A DNA stretch of 64,000 nucleotides from Epilithonimonas lactis (lineage in GTDB: Bacteria; Bacteroidota; Bacteroidia; Flavobacteriales; Weeksellaceae). Below the pieces are notes generated by a model, which was not told where the DNA came from, made no database searches, and was given only the letters and a program-made list of their open reading frames with translations. This document shows, piece after piece, positions 14,775-22,991 of the stretch. The translations under genes were made by a program, and so were the position numbers. Numbering within the stretch: position 1 is the stretch's first letter; the number at the start of each line of letters is the position of its first letter. The stretch spans positions 310,001 through 374,000 of the forward strand of contig NZ_FOFI01000004.1 in the NCBI RefSeq assembly GCF_900110605.1, in the 5' to 3' direction.

Positions 14775-16910
14775 TTACTTCACGATTTTCATCTCGTTCA
14801 GCAACCACTTGGAATCAGCATATTTGTCGATCACGAAAAGGATATACTTGGTGTCCACCATGATGTTTCTACACAATTTTGGGTCATAATTGATGTCACT
14901 CATGGTACCTTCCCATTGTCTGTCGAAGTTAAGTCCAATCAAATTTCCATAAGCATCAAGCGCCGGACTTCCAGAGTTACCTCCAGTGGTGTGGTTGGTC
15001 GCTGTGAAGTTCACGGGAACATCGCCAGTTTTATCTTTGTACACGCCGTAATCTTTGCTGTTGTAAAGACTGATCAATTTCTTCGGCACATCAAATTCGT
15101 AATCTCCTGGAACATATTTTTCCATCACTCCAGCAAGATGCGTTTGGTAACCATAAGAAACCGCGTCTCTAGGTTCAGAACCTTTCACTTGTCCGTAGGT
15201 CACACGAAGGGTAGAGTTGGCATCTGGAAAGAATTTTCGATCCTTGTCGGTTTCCATTTGTTGTGCCATGAATTTCTTTTGCAACGCATCGATATCCGTT
15301 TGTAATGCGGTCACTTTTGCATCCGTAGTTTCAAAATAAGATGATTTGAATGAACCATACATCTCCACCAATGGATCTTTTTTAAGATTTGCAACAAGTG
15401 CTTTTGGATTTTCGAACAACTTGTTCAGGTCTGAAGTTTTAATTCCATTCAAGTTTCCTCTACCAGTGATCACGGACATTTTTGACATGTTCTCGATCGT
15501 TCCCAGGTTTTTGTTTGCATCTTTCAGCATTCCAAAATCTTTTGGTAAGAATTGAGCGGGCGTTTTGTTCGCATATAGCGCTAGGATCTTTGCCGTTACT
15601 TTGGCATCAAGCTCTGCATCATAATCTTTGTAGACTTCGGTCAATCTTGCTTTCAGAGCTTCATTGTTCTTCGCATCCATTTTCCCTTCCTCGTAAGCTT
15701 TGATGTAATTGCTGTAGATTCCGGCGAGGGTCAATGTCTCAGAATTTCTCACAACTTCAGAATAATAAGCTTTATGAAGGTTGTAAGGTGCCTGCTCGTT
15801 GTATTTTTGGTTCAGTCCGTCGATGGTTGGTTTGATCGCCGGATTTTTCGAGATTAAAGTTTGCTCGTATTGTTTCTTTTTCTCTACAGCGTTGGACTTT
15901 TTAAGACCTTCCACTTCTCCGATCCATTTTTTCCAATAGTTGGCAACTCTTGCGTATTTGGAAGCGTACTTTATTTTTGTCGCAGGATCAACTCTCATTT
16001 TTTCATCAAGCGTTTTCAAAGCCACATCACGTACAGCGATCATCGCTGGATCCGTTTCTGTCATGATCTTCTCGACTGCGATGGCAGGTAGATATTCTGT
16101 AGTTCTTCCCGGGAAACCAAATACAAAAGTGAAATCGTCCTCTTTTTTATCTTTAATAGAAATTGGAAGGAAATGCTTTGGTGTGTAAGGAATATTGTCT
16201 TTGGAGTATTCAGAAGGTTTGTTGTTTTTGTCAGCGTAAATTCTGAACATAGAGAAATCTCCCGTATGTCTTGGCCAAACCCAGTTGTCAGTGTCAGACC
16301 CATATTTACCGATTGCGGATGGCGGTGCACCTACCAATCTGATATCTTTGAAGGTCTCGATGACATACGCATAAAACTTATTTCCGTAATACATGGATCT
16401 TACAGAGATGGTCTGGTACGATTCTGTCTTCTGGGCTTTTTTATAAGCCTCGATATTTTCATTGATTTTCTTTGTCAATTCAGCGCCCGTAAGGTTTTCC
16501 GTTCCTGGAAGGATCTGAGCAGTTACTTCTTTGATGTCCGTGATAAAATCAACTGTAACACCAGGATTTGGCAATTCGCCGTTCATATCTTTTGCCCAGA
16601 AACCATTGGTCAAAAGGTCATTTTCAACCGTAGAATGGGACTGGATATTATCATAACCACAGTGGTGATTTGTTAATAGAAGTCCTTTTGGAGAGATCAC
16701 TTCGGCCGTACAACCACCGTCAAATTGCACCACGGCATCTTTGATACTCGCTTTGTCCGGATTGAAGATGTCTTTTGCAGAGATCTTCATCCCCAGGCTT
16801 TTCATTTCTTTTTCATTAAGTTCCGTCGGGATCCACATTCCGCCGTATTGTTGGCCAAAAGCCATGACAGCCGGAAGAAGTAGGGCTGATAGAAGAATTT
16901 TTCTTTTCAT
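14775..16910 (-). CDS. S46 dipeptidyl-peptidase, DPP11-type
   Basis: A 711-aa exported serine peptidase with signal peptide 1-19 (MAFGQ end). The chymotrypsin-like domains carry the catalytic His in LTNHHCGYD (82/83), Asp218 in RHTGDFSMF and Ser646 in GGNSGSPAL. In Porphyromonas enzymes the residue 18 positions after the catalytic Ser decides specificity: Gly in DPP7 (hydrophobic P1), Arg673 in DPP11 (Asp/Glu P1). Here that position is Arg664 (NFDRQW), so I infer release of dipeptides ending in Asp or Glu, in the periplasm. The length is normal for S46. The gene stands alone with its own terminator. Confidence 0.93.
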   Translation of the reverse strand: MKRKILLSALLLPAVMAFGQQYGGMWIPTELNEKEMKSLGMKISAKDIFNPDKASIKDAVVQFDGGCTAEVISPKGLLLTNHHCGYDNIQSHSTVENDLLTNGFWAKDMNGELPNPGVTVDFITDIKEVTAQILPGTENLTGAELTKKINENIEAYKKAQKTESYQTISVRSMYYGNKFYAYVIETFKDIRLVGAPPSAIGKYGSDTDNWVWPRHTGDFSMFRIYADKNNKPSEYSKDNIPYTPKHFLPISIKDKKEDDFTFVFGFPGRTTEYLPAIAVEKIMTETDPAMIAVRDVALKTLDEKMRVDPATKIKYASKYARVANYWKKWIGEVEGLKKSNAVEKKKQYEQTLISKNPAIKPTIDGLNQKYNEQAPYNLHKAYYSEVVRNSETLTLAGIYSNYIKAYEEGKMDAKNNEALKARLTEVYKDYDAELDAKVTAKILALYANKTPAQFLPKDFGMLKDANKNLGTIENMSKMSVITGRGNLNGIKTSDLNKLFENPKALVANLKKDPLVEMYGSFKSSYFETTDAKVTALQTDIDALQKKFMAQQMETDKDRKFFPDANSTLRVTYGQVKGSEPRDAVSYGYQTHLAGVMEKYVPGDYEFDVPKKLISLYNSKDYGVYKDKTGDVPVNFTATNHTTGGNSGSPALDAYGNLIGLNFDRQWEGTMSDINYDPKLCRNIMVDTKYILFVIDKYADSKWLLNEMKIVK

Positions 16911-17081
16911 AAGTAGATTCTATTATTTTTTCAAAGGTCTTGTGTTATCGCTCAATATTCATCGATGCTTGATTTTCAAACGATGGCGATTTCATTATGT
17001 CAATTTATAAAACGTGACGAATTTAAAGAAAATTTTCTGAACCTTAGTGATGATCGGTAATCCTTTGTCATTAATGAAAAT

Positions 17082-17115
17082 AAAAACGTCCCGTAAATCA
17101 TTACGAGACGTTTTA
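17082..17115 (-). terminator. intrinsic terminator of the thioesterase gene
   Basis: Stem AAAACGTCCCGTAA / TTACGAGACGTTTT with one mismatch and an ATCA loop. On the minus strand the stem runs into a T-rich stretch just past the stop of the thioesterase gene. Confidence 0.8.
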
Positions 17116-17122
17116 TTTTACT

Positions 17123-17539
17123 TTAAAGACTTTCTGGCGAAGTATTTTTAACATTCAATCGGTCTTCAACATATTCGATTGTTGTTTTACCATGTGGTTT
17201 CGGATTTCCATCTTCATCCAAGGCTACGAAAACCAATCTCTCAATCGTAATGATCTTCTGGTGCGTCATCTTGTTTCGAACTTCGCAACGTAGCGTTAAA
17301 GATGATCTACCAAACTCAACCGCTTCAATTCCAATCTCTATGATATCACCTTGTTTTGCAGAACTCACAAAGTTAATCTCGGAAATGTATTTTGTTACAG
17401 TCCTAGAATTTTCCAATTGAATGATCGCATAAAGTGCTGCCTCTTCATCGATCCATTGCAGCAACCTACCTCCGAAAAGTGAATGATTTGGGTTTAGGTC
17501 TTCCGGTTTTATCCATTTTCTGGTGTGGTAATTCATCAT
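17123..17539 (-). CDS. YciA-like acyl-CoA thioesterase
   Basis: A 138-aa single hotdog-fold thioesterase, which hydrolyses acyl-CoA to free acid and CoA. The family's N-terminal motif is visible: HSLFGGRLLQWIDEEAALYA (about 19-38), with the catalytic acid in the DEE run, followed by VTKYISEINFVSSAKQGDIIEI and the GRSSLTLRCEV strand. It ends with FVALDEDGNPKPHG, typical of the YciA/BACH group. Acyl-chain preference cannot be read from the sequence. A minus-strand TACCTTTG box lies 25 bases upstream and a terminator follows, so it is monocistronic. Confidence 0.88.
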   Translation of the reverse strand: MMNYHTRKWIKPEDLNPNHSLFGGRLLQWIDEEAALYAIIQLENSRTVTKYISEINFVSSAKQGDIIEIGIEAVEFGRSSLTLRCEVRNKMTHQKIITIERLVFVALDEDGNPKPHGKTTIEYVEDRLNVKNTSPESL

Positions 17540-17564
17540 GACTTTATACTATTTTAAGATGCTG

Positions 17565-17572
17565 CAAAGGTA
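17565..17572 (-). promoter_or_regulatory. -7 promoter box TACCTTTG (minus) for the thioesterase
   Basis: Plus-strand CAAAGGTA; perfect TAnnTTTG match on the minus strand, 25 bases before the ATG at 17539. Confidence 0.6.
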
Positions 17573-17668
17573 AGACTTTACCAGAAAACAGAATTCCTTA
17601 AACTATAGAAATTACGAATGATCAAATTAATTTTTCGAAATATTGGTCTAAATCTTTTGGTTGGATTT

Positions 17669-17696
17669 TTGATTCGTTAGAATCTTAGTATTTTTG
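17669..17696 (+). promoter_or_regulatory. full flavobacterial promoter (TTG - 17 - TATTTTTG) of aguBA
   Basis: -33 element TTG at 17669-17671, a 17-base spacer, then -7 box TATTTTTG at 17689-17696; the aguB ATG follows 17 bases later. This is the best match in the window to the two-part Bacteroidota promoter. Confidence 0.7.
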
Positions 17697-17713
17697 TAAA
17701 AAATTTTTTAGAA

Positions 17714-18589
17714 ATGTCAAAAGTTAAAATCGGAACTGTTCAGATGTCTTGCGTTGCAGACAAGCAGCAAAACCTGGACAAAGCCATTGAAAAAATAAGA
17801 GAGGCCGCAGCAAAAGGTGCCCAGATCGTTTGTTTGCAAGAGCTTTTCACATCCCTATATTTCTGCGATGTCGAAGATTATGACAACTTCGACTTGGCAG
17901 AAGTTATTCCTGGACCTTCAACAGATGCTTTGTCTCCTGTTGCAAAGGAATTGGGCGTTGTCATCATCGCTTCATTGTTTGAGAAAAGAGCTCAGGGACT
18001 TTACCATAATACAACCGCAGTGATTGATGCAGACGGAACTTATCTTGGTAAATACCGAAAAATGCACATTCCGGACGATCCCGCTTTTTATGAGAAATTC
18101 TATTTCACGCCAGGTGATCTGGGTTATAAGATTTTCCCGACGAAATTTGGAAAAGTTGGAGTCCTGATCTGTTGGGATCAATGGTATCCGGAAGCGTCAA
18201 GAATTACCGCTTTGATGGGTGCTGATATTATGTTCTACCCAACAGCGATTGGCTGGGACACAACTCAAGACGAAGAAACAAACCAAGATCAATACAATGC
18301 GTGGCAAACTATCCAACGTTCTCACTCGGTTGCAAACGGACTTCCCGTAGTTTCTGTGAATAGAGTGGGCTATGAGCAAGATGGCGCGATGAAATTCTGG
18401 GGCGGAAGTTTTGTGACAAACGCTCAAGGAAAATTATTATATCTAGCTTCGCACGACAAAGAAGAAGTGGAAGTGACGGAAGTTAATCTGGCGCAAACAG
18501 ATTACATGAGAAAGCATTGGCCATTCTTGAGAGACAGAAGGATCGAGACCTATTCGCCGATTACTAAACGTTTTATTGACGAGGATTAA
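17714..18589 (+). CDS. aguB: N-carbamoylputrescine amidase
   Basis: A 291-aa nitrilase-superfamily enzyme that splits N-carbamoylputrescine to putrescine, CO2 and ammonia. The catalytic triad is visible: Glu43 (LQELFTSLYF), Lys116 (YRKMHIPDD) and Cys153 (LICWDQWYPE). The WDQWYPE and DDPAFYEKFYFTPGD segments are typical of plant- and bacterial-type N-carbamoylputrescine amidases rather than other nitrilases. The stop overlaps the start of the agmatine deiminase gene in TAATG, so the two enzymes are translated together and form the second and first steps of agmatine-to-putrescine conversion. Confidence 0.93.
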   Translation: MSKVKIGTVQMSCVADKQQNLDKAIEKIREAAAKGAQIVCLQELFTSLYFCDVEDYDNFDLAEVIPGPSTDALSPVAKELGVVIIASLFEKRAQGLYHNTTAVIDADGTYLGKYRKMHIPDDPAFYEKFYFTPGDLGYKIFPTKFGKVGVLICWDQWYPEASRITALMGADIMFYPTAIGWDTTQDEETNQDQYNAWQTIQRSHSVANGLPVVSVNRVGYEQDGAMKFWGGSFVTNAQGKLLYLASHDKEEVEVTEVNLAQTDYMRKHWPFLRDRRIETYSPITKRFIDED

Positions 18590-19647
18590 TGACAATAGAT
18601 AAAGATTTCAATCCATTAGAAAATGGATACACTTTCCCTGCAGAATGGGAAGAGCACGAAGCAACCTGGCTTTCTTGGCCGCACAAAGAAGAATCCTGGC
18701 CAGAAAGAATCGATTTGATCTATCCAGCGTACGCCAAATTCATTGCGGAACTCACGAAAGGCGAATTCGTTTGCATCAATGTAAAAGATAAGGAAATGCA
18801 AGCTTTCGCAATGGAACATATTTCCAAAGCCGGCGCAGATATTTCGAAAGTCGAATTCTATTTCCACGAAACGAATGACGCTTGGTGCAGAGATCACGGT
18901 CCTGCTTTCTTGGTTAATAAAAACGGAGAAGAGCCTCAGAAGATCATTGTAGATTGGGGTTTCAACGCGTGGGGCGGAAAATATCCTCCATTCGAGTTGG
19001 ATGATGTCATTCCAACCAAAATTGCTGAAGAAAAAGGATTGCCAGTTCTTTATCCAGGAATTATTATGGAAGGTGGTTCGGTTGAATTCAACGGTGCTGG
19101 AACAGTTTTAACTTCAAGATCTTGTTTGCTCAATGAAAATAGAAATCCACATCTTTCTCAGGAAGAAGTAGAAGATTATTTGAAAAAATATTACGGGCAA
19201 AAACAAGTCCTTTGGGTAGATGATGGCATTATTGGTGACGATACAGATGGACACGTGGACGACACGATTCGTTTCGTAAATGAAGATACGGTTTTGACTG
19301 TCATTGAAGATAATAAAAATGATGACAACTACGAGATTCTTCAAACCAATCTTCGTCAATTAAAAGAAATGAAATTGTTGGACGGAAGACCTCTCAATAT
19401 CATCGAACTTCCAATGCCAAATCCGGTTTATTGTGATGGACAAAGATTGCCAGCATCTTACGCCAATTTCTACATCGCCAACAAATCTGTGATCGTTCCA
19501 ACCTACAATTGCGACAAGGATCAAGTTGCTTTGGACATCATCCAAAAATGTTTCCCAGAAAGGGAAGTGGTTGGCATTGATTCCACCGATATTATTTGGG
19601 GCTTAGGAAGTTTCCACTGTCTCAGTCAACAAGAACCTTTGGTTTAA
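18589..19647 (+). CDS. aguA: agmatine deiminase
   Basis: A 352-aa enzyme of the guanidino-modifying superfamily that converts agmatine to N-carbamoylputrescine and ammonia. The N-terminus FPAEWEEHEATWLSWPH, the NDAWCRDHGPAFL block (about 90-102), the GDDTDGHVDD segment with the catalytic His (about 213-222) and the nucleophile Cys344 in SFHCLSQQEP are all present. It shares one base with the aguB stop. The arginine decarboxylase that supplies agmatine is not in the window. A strong terminator follows within six bases. Confidence 0.95.
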   Translation: MTIDKDFNPLENGYTFPAEWEEHEATWLSWPHKEESWPERIDLIYPAYAKFIAELTKGEFVCINVKDKEMQAFAMEHISKAGADISKVEFYFHETNDAWCRDHGPAFLVNKNGEEPQKIIVDWGFNAWGGKYPPFELDDVIPTKIAEEKGLPVLYPGIIMEGGSVEFNGAGTVLTSRSCLLNENRNPHLSQEEVEDYLKKYYGQKQVLWVDDGIIGDDTDGHVDDTIRFVNEDTVLTVIEDNKNDDNYEILQTNLRQLKEMKLLDGRPLNIIELPMPNPVYCDGQRLPASYANFYIANKSVIVPTYNCDKDQVALDIIQKCFPEREVVGIDSTDIIWGLGSFHCLSQQEPLV

Positions 19648-19652
19648 AATAC

Positions 19653-19680
19653 AGATCCGCGAAACAGGCGGATCTTTTAA
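19653..19680 (+). terminator. intrinsic terminator of aguBA
   Basis: Perfect eight-base stem AGATCCGC / GCGGATCT with a seven-base loop, followed by TTTAATTTTT. Confidence 0.8.
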
Positions 19681-19696
19681 TTTTTCAATTTAAACA

Positions 19697-21094
19697 ATGA
19701 GCGAAATACAGACTACCGAGCAGGTCAAAAAATATCTTCCTTTTATCTTGGGAACAGCCATTTTTATGCAGATGCTGGATTCCACGATTCTGAATACCTC
19801 TTTGCCTTCAATCGCCAGAGATCTACAGGAATCGCCTTTGGATATGCAGAATGCGATCATCAGTTATGTGTTGACTTTGGCTTTGTTTATGCCAGTCAGT
19901 GGTTTTTTGGCGGATAAGTTTGGGACAAAAAGGATTTTCATTCTTTCCCTCGCTGTATTTTCTGTGGGATCGTTATTTTGTTCTTTATCGCAGGATTTGA
20001 CGCAGTTGGTGATTTCAAGAATCGTCCAAGGAATTGGCGGAAGTTTGATGACGCCTGTCGGGAAATTGGCATTGATAAGAGCTTTCAACAAAAATGAACT
20101 TTTGAAAGCGATGAACTTCGCTATTATTCCCGCATTGATTGGACCGGTGATGGGACCATTGGTCGGTGGTTATATGGTGGATTATTTGAGTTGGCACTGG
20201 ATTTTTTTAATTAATATTCCAATCGGATTGATAGGGATAATTCTGAGTTTGAAATATATGCCCAATTACAAATCGCCTGTCATCGACTTCGATTTGAAAG
20301 GGTTTCTCATTTTCGCAATGGCTTCATTGTTACTTTCAGTTTCATTAGAATTATTGGGAAATGCGCAGAATATCACGCCAGTTCTTTTGGTTTTGGTCTT
20401 AGGTTTTTTGATGCTTTATTTTTATTACAAACACGCCAAAACAGACAACAATCCGATTTTTCCATTGAATCTTTTTCAGGTTCGGACGTTCCGAGTTGGG
20501 ATTTTGGGAAATCTTGCTACAAGGCTGGGAATCAGTTCAATTCCGCTTTTGGTTCCGTTGATGATCCAGATTGCGTATGGGCAATCAGCGTTGACTTCGG
20601 GTTGGATCGTCGCACCAATGGCACTTACGGCGATGTTTGGAAAATCTTACGTGATCGGGATTTTGGATAAATTCGGTTACCGCAAAACATTGATGACCAA
20701 CACGTTTGTGATTGGCGTTTTGATCTGCTGTTTGGCAATTCCAACAGTTCAAAGTTCGATCTATTGGTACATTCCGATCTTGTTGGTTCTAGGTTTTTTC
20801 AATTCCATCCAGTTTACATCGATGAACACGATTTCGATTGCCGATTTGAGACCATATCAGAATAGCAGTGGAAATTCTTTGGTTTCTGTCAATCAGCAGT
20901 TTGCGGTTGGATTCGGGATAGCGTTTGGTTTGATTGTTTTGAAATTGTTCGAAGGCGATACCACTTTCATCAAGAACGAAGTTCACAACGCTTTCCGATA
21001 CACCTTTTTGATTGTCGGATCTCTCACGATCCTGTCCGGTTTCGTTTTCCGAAGACTCAATTTCCGTGATGGCGACAATATGAAATCGGCTTAA
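19697..21094 (+). CDS. DHA2-family (EmrB/QacA-type) MFS drug exporter
   Basis: A 465-aa integral membrane protein of the 14-segment drug:H+ antiporter group. It shows LDSTILNTSLPSIARDL in the first segment (motif D1), GFLADKFGTKRIF (motif A, about 71-83), RIVQGIGGSLMTPVG (motif B) and IPALIGPVMGPLVGGYM (motif C, about 142-158), followed by HWIFLINIPIGLIG. Such pumps export lipophilic drugs or other amphipaths with proton entry; the substrate is unknown. No HlyD-type adaptor or TetR regulator is adjacent, so it may act alone in the inner membrane. Confidence 0.9.
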   Translation: MSEIQTTEQVKKYLPFILGTAIFMQMLDSTILNTSLPSIARDLQESPLDMQNAIISYVLTLALFMPVSGFLADKFGTKRIFILSLAVFSVGSLFCSLSQDLTQLVISRIVQGIGGSLMTPVGKLALIRAFNKNELLKAMNFAIIPALIGPVMGPLVGGYMVDYLSWHWIFLINIPIGLIGIILSLKYMPNYKSPVIDFDLKGFLIFAMASLLLSVSLELLGNAQNITPVLLVLVLGFLMLYFYYKHAKTDNNPIFPLNLFQVRTFRVGILGNLATRLGISSIPLLVPLMIQIAYGQSALTSGWIVAPMALTAMFGKSYVIGILDKFGYRKTLMTNTFVIGVLICCLAIPTVQSSIYWYIPILLVLGFFNSIQFTSMNTISIADLRPYQNSSGNSLVSVNQQFAVGFGIAFGLIVLKLFEGDTTFIKNEVHNAFRYTFLIVGSLTILSGFVFRRLNFRDGDNMKSA

Positions 21095-21108
21095 AATACA
21101 TAAAATTT

Positions 21109-21217
21109 GGGCAACTTATCCGCCTTCCGTTCCCGTTTTTTTTGCCAAGCTTTTCCCACTGCAAAAAAGAGCTCCACTCAAGTCGGGTTGCGGGTTTGTT
21201 ACAAGAAATAACGATTG
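21109..21217 (+). repeat. dispersed intergenic repeat, family A copy 2
   Basis: Aligns nearly end to end with 5626-5737: shared GGGCA, CCTTCCGTTCCC, the T-rich arm, CAAGCTTTTCC, the A-rich arm, TCCACTCAAG and AAGAA-AA-GATT. It fills the gap between the exporter and DUF1801 genes. Confidence 0.75.
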
Positions 21218-21264
21218 GTTTTAAATTGAAATTTTCTATCTTTAAACATTAAAAACTTCTCAAG

Positions 21265-21681
21265 ATGGCAAAAAACAAAACCACTGAAAACAACCTTTCC
21301 GTAGATAATTACATCAATAATATCACCGATGAAAAACGCCAAAATGATGTTAGAGAATTGGTGAAAATTTTCGAAGCAACATCAGGATTTCCACCTAAAA
21401 TGTGGGGCGAGGCCATCATAGGATTTGGAAGTTATCATTACAAATATGAAAGCGGTCACGAGGGCGACGCACCTTTGGCTGGACTTTCCAATCGGGTTGC
21501 TCAGATCTCGTTGTACGTTTATCAAGACATAGATGACAAAGAAAATCTATTTTCACAATTGGGAAAAGTCAAAACCGCAAAAGCCTGCATCTACACCAAA
21601 AAACTGGAAGATATCAACATCGATGTTTTGAAAAAGATCATCACCAATTCAACCAAAACCATTCAAAAGATTTACGGCTAA
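21265..21681 (+). CDS. DUF1801 domain-containing protein
   Basis: A 138-aa soluble protein of the DUF1801 (YdhG-like) family, alpha/beta proteins of unproven function. The conserved elements are DEKRQNDVRELVKIFEATSG, MWGEAIIGFGSYHYKYESG (about 41-59), RVAQISLYVYQ and the cysteine-containing GKVKTAKACIYTKKLEDIN segment near residue 110. A likely promoter lies in the upstream gap, TTG at 21215-21217, 19 bases, TATCTTTA at 21237-21244 (last base off consensus), partly inside the family-A repeat. The next gene starts directly after its stop codon. Confidence 0.85.
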   Translation: MAKNKTTENNLSVDNYINNITDEKRQNDVRELVKIFEATSGFPPKMWGEAIIGFGSYHYKYESGHEGDAPLAGLSNRVAQISLYVYQDIDDKENLFSQLGKVKTAKACIYTKKLEDINIDVLKKIITNSTKTIQKIYG

Positions 21682-22866
21682 ATGGATTTTACAAACTTGC
21701 TTGCTACGGAAGTTCAGACCTTCATCAACCAAAATATTGATAGTGACATCAACAGATTATTATTAAAAAGATCATCGTTTCCAAATGTGACGATTCAGGA
21801 GATCGTTCAACAGATCAAGGGCAGAAAAGTCGCGCAGAGAAAGTTTCCATTCTTATTGAACGAGAACATTATTTTTCCGCCAAACCTCAATCTGGAACAG
21901 GCTTCATCACAATCCACAGCAGAATATAAAGCCAAAGATATAAAAGGAAAATCATTCCTCGACTTGACCTCAGGTTTTGGGATTGATGCTTTTTTTCTAT
22001 CTCAAAATTTTGAAGAAGTAACTTTGGTGGAGCAAAATCCAGAATTGATCAAAATCGTTGAGCACAACTGGAAAACTTTGAACCGAAAAGCAGATTTTAT
22101 CAATCAAAACCTTGAGGAATTTCTTGAAAGTCTTGGACAAGCTGCGAATGACGATTTTAGAAAGTTTGACGTCGTTTATTTGGATCCTGCGCGAAGGGAT
22201 CAGAATAACAAAAAGAAATTCCTACTTGAAGATCTTTCTCCAAATCTTCTAGAAATTGAAGAACAACTTCACTCCATTTCTGACAAGATCATCGTCAAAC
22301 TTTCGCCGTTGATCGATATTTCATATTTGGTTTCGGAACTTCAAAACATCAATGAAATCAAAATCATCGCCGTTAGAAATGAGGTGAAGGAATTGGTTTT
22401 AATTATCGAAAATAAACCATCAACTGTCAACCAACAACCAACAACTATAAGCTGTATCAACTTGGAATCTGATGAACCAGAATTTTCATTTTATATTAAT
22501 GAAGAAAAAACTGCCACATCAGAATTCTCAGAAAGTCTGGATTTTCTTTATATTCCAAACAATTCAATGCTGAAAGCGGGCGCCTTCAATATTATTTCAA
22601 AAAAATTTGGATTGAAGAAACTGCATCCAAATACGCATTTCTACACTTCGGAACATAAATTAGATAACTTTCCCGGAAGGATTTTGCAAGTTGAAAAGAT
22701 CGATGGAAAGGATTTAAAAAAGAATGACCAGTTCAATATCATTTCCAAGAATTATCCTTTGAAACCCGACGAAATCAAGAAAAAATATAAGCTTAAAGAT
22801 GGCGGAAAGCGTTATCTGATATTCACGCAAAGCATCAACGGAAAGGAGATTCTGAGAAGCGTTTGA
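21682..22866 (+). CDS. class I SAM methyltransferase with THUMP-like C-terminal domain
   Basis: A 394-aa protein. The central methyltransferase domain has motif I GKSFLDLTSGFGIDAFFLS (about 92-110), an acidic strand end VTLVEQNPELIKIV, and the motif IV region DVVYLDPARRD (about 164-174), a DPAR signature found in RNA methyltransferases of this group. The C-terminal 80 residues (KKFGLKKLHPNTHFYTS, then PLKPDEIKKKYKLKDGG) match the THUMP-like domain seen in Bacteroidota homologues. I infer RNA methylation, target unknown. Its ATG immediately follows the DUF1801 stop with no spacer, so translation is probably coupled. Confidence 0.85.
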   Translation: MDFTNLLATEVQTFINQNIDSDINRLLLKRSSFPNVTIQEIVQQIKGRKVAQRKFPFLLNENIIFPPNLNLEQASSQSTAEYKAKDIKGKSFLDLTSGFGIDAFFLSQNFEEVTLVEQNPELIKIVEHNWKTLNRKADFINQNLEEFLESLGQAANDDFRKFDVVYLDPARRDQNNKKKFLLEDLSPNLLEIEEQLHSISDKIIVKLSPLIDISYLVSELQNINEIKIIAVRNEVKELVLIIENKPSTVNQQPTTISCINLESDEPEFSFYINEEKTATSEFSESLDFLYIPNNSMLKAGAFNIISKKFGLKKLHPNTHFYTSEHKLDNFPGRILQVEKIDGKDLKKNDQFNIISKNYPLKPDEIKKKYKLKDGGKRYLIFTQSINGKEILRSV

Positions 22867-22965
22867 TTTAATGTATTGATTAACAAAATTTTAAATAGAT
22901 ATTAATTAATATAGCTTATTTTTAAAAATAATTAAATGAGCATTCATCTTACCATAAAAATTCAC

Positions 22966-22973
22966 TACATTTG
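22966..22973 (+). promoter_or_regulatory. -7 promoter box TACATTTG upstream of typA
   Basis: Perfect TAnnTTTG match, 18 bases before the typA ATG, in an AT-rich gap. Confidence 0.6.
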
Positions 22974-22991
22974 CACGCGTAAAAAATAGAT

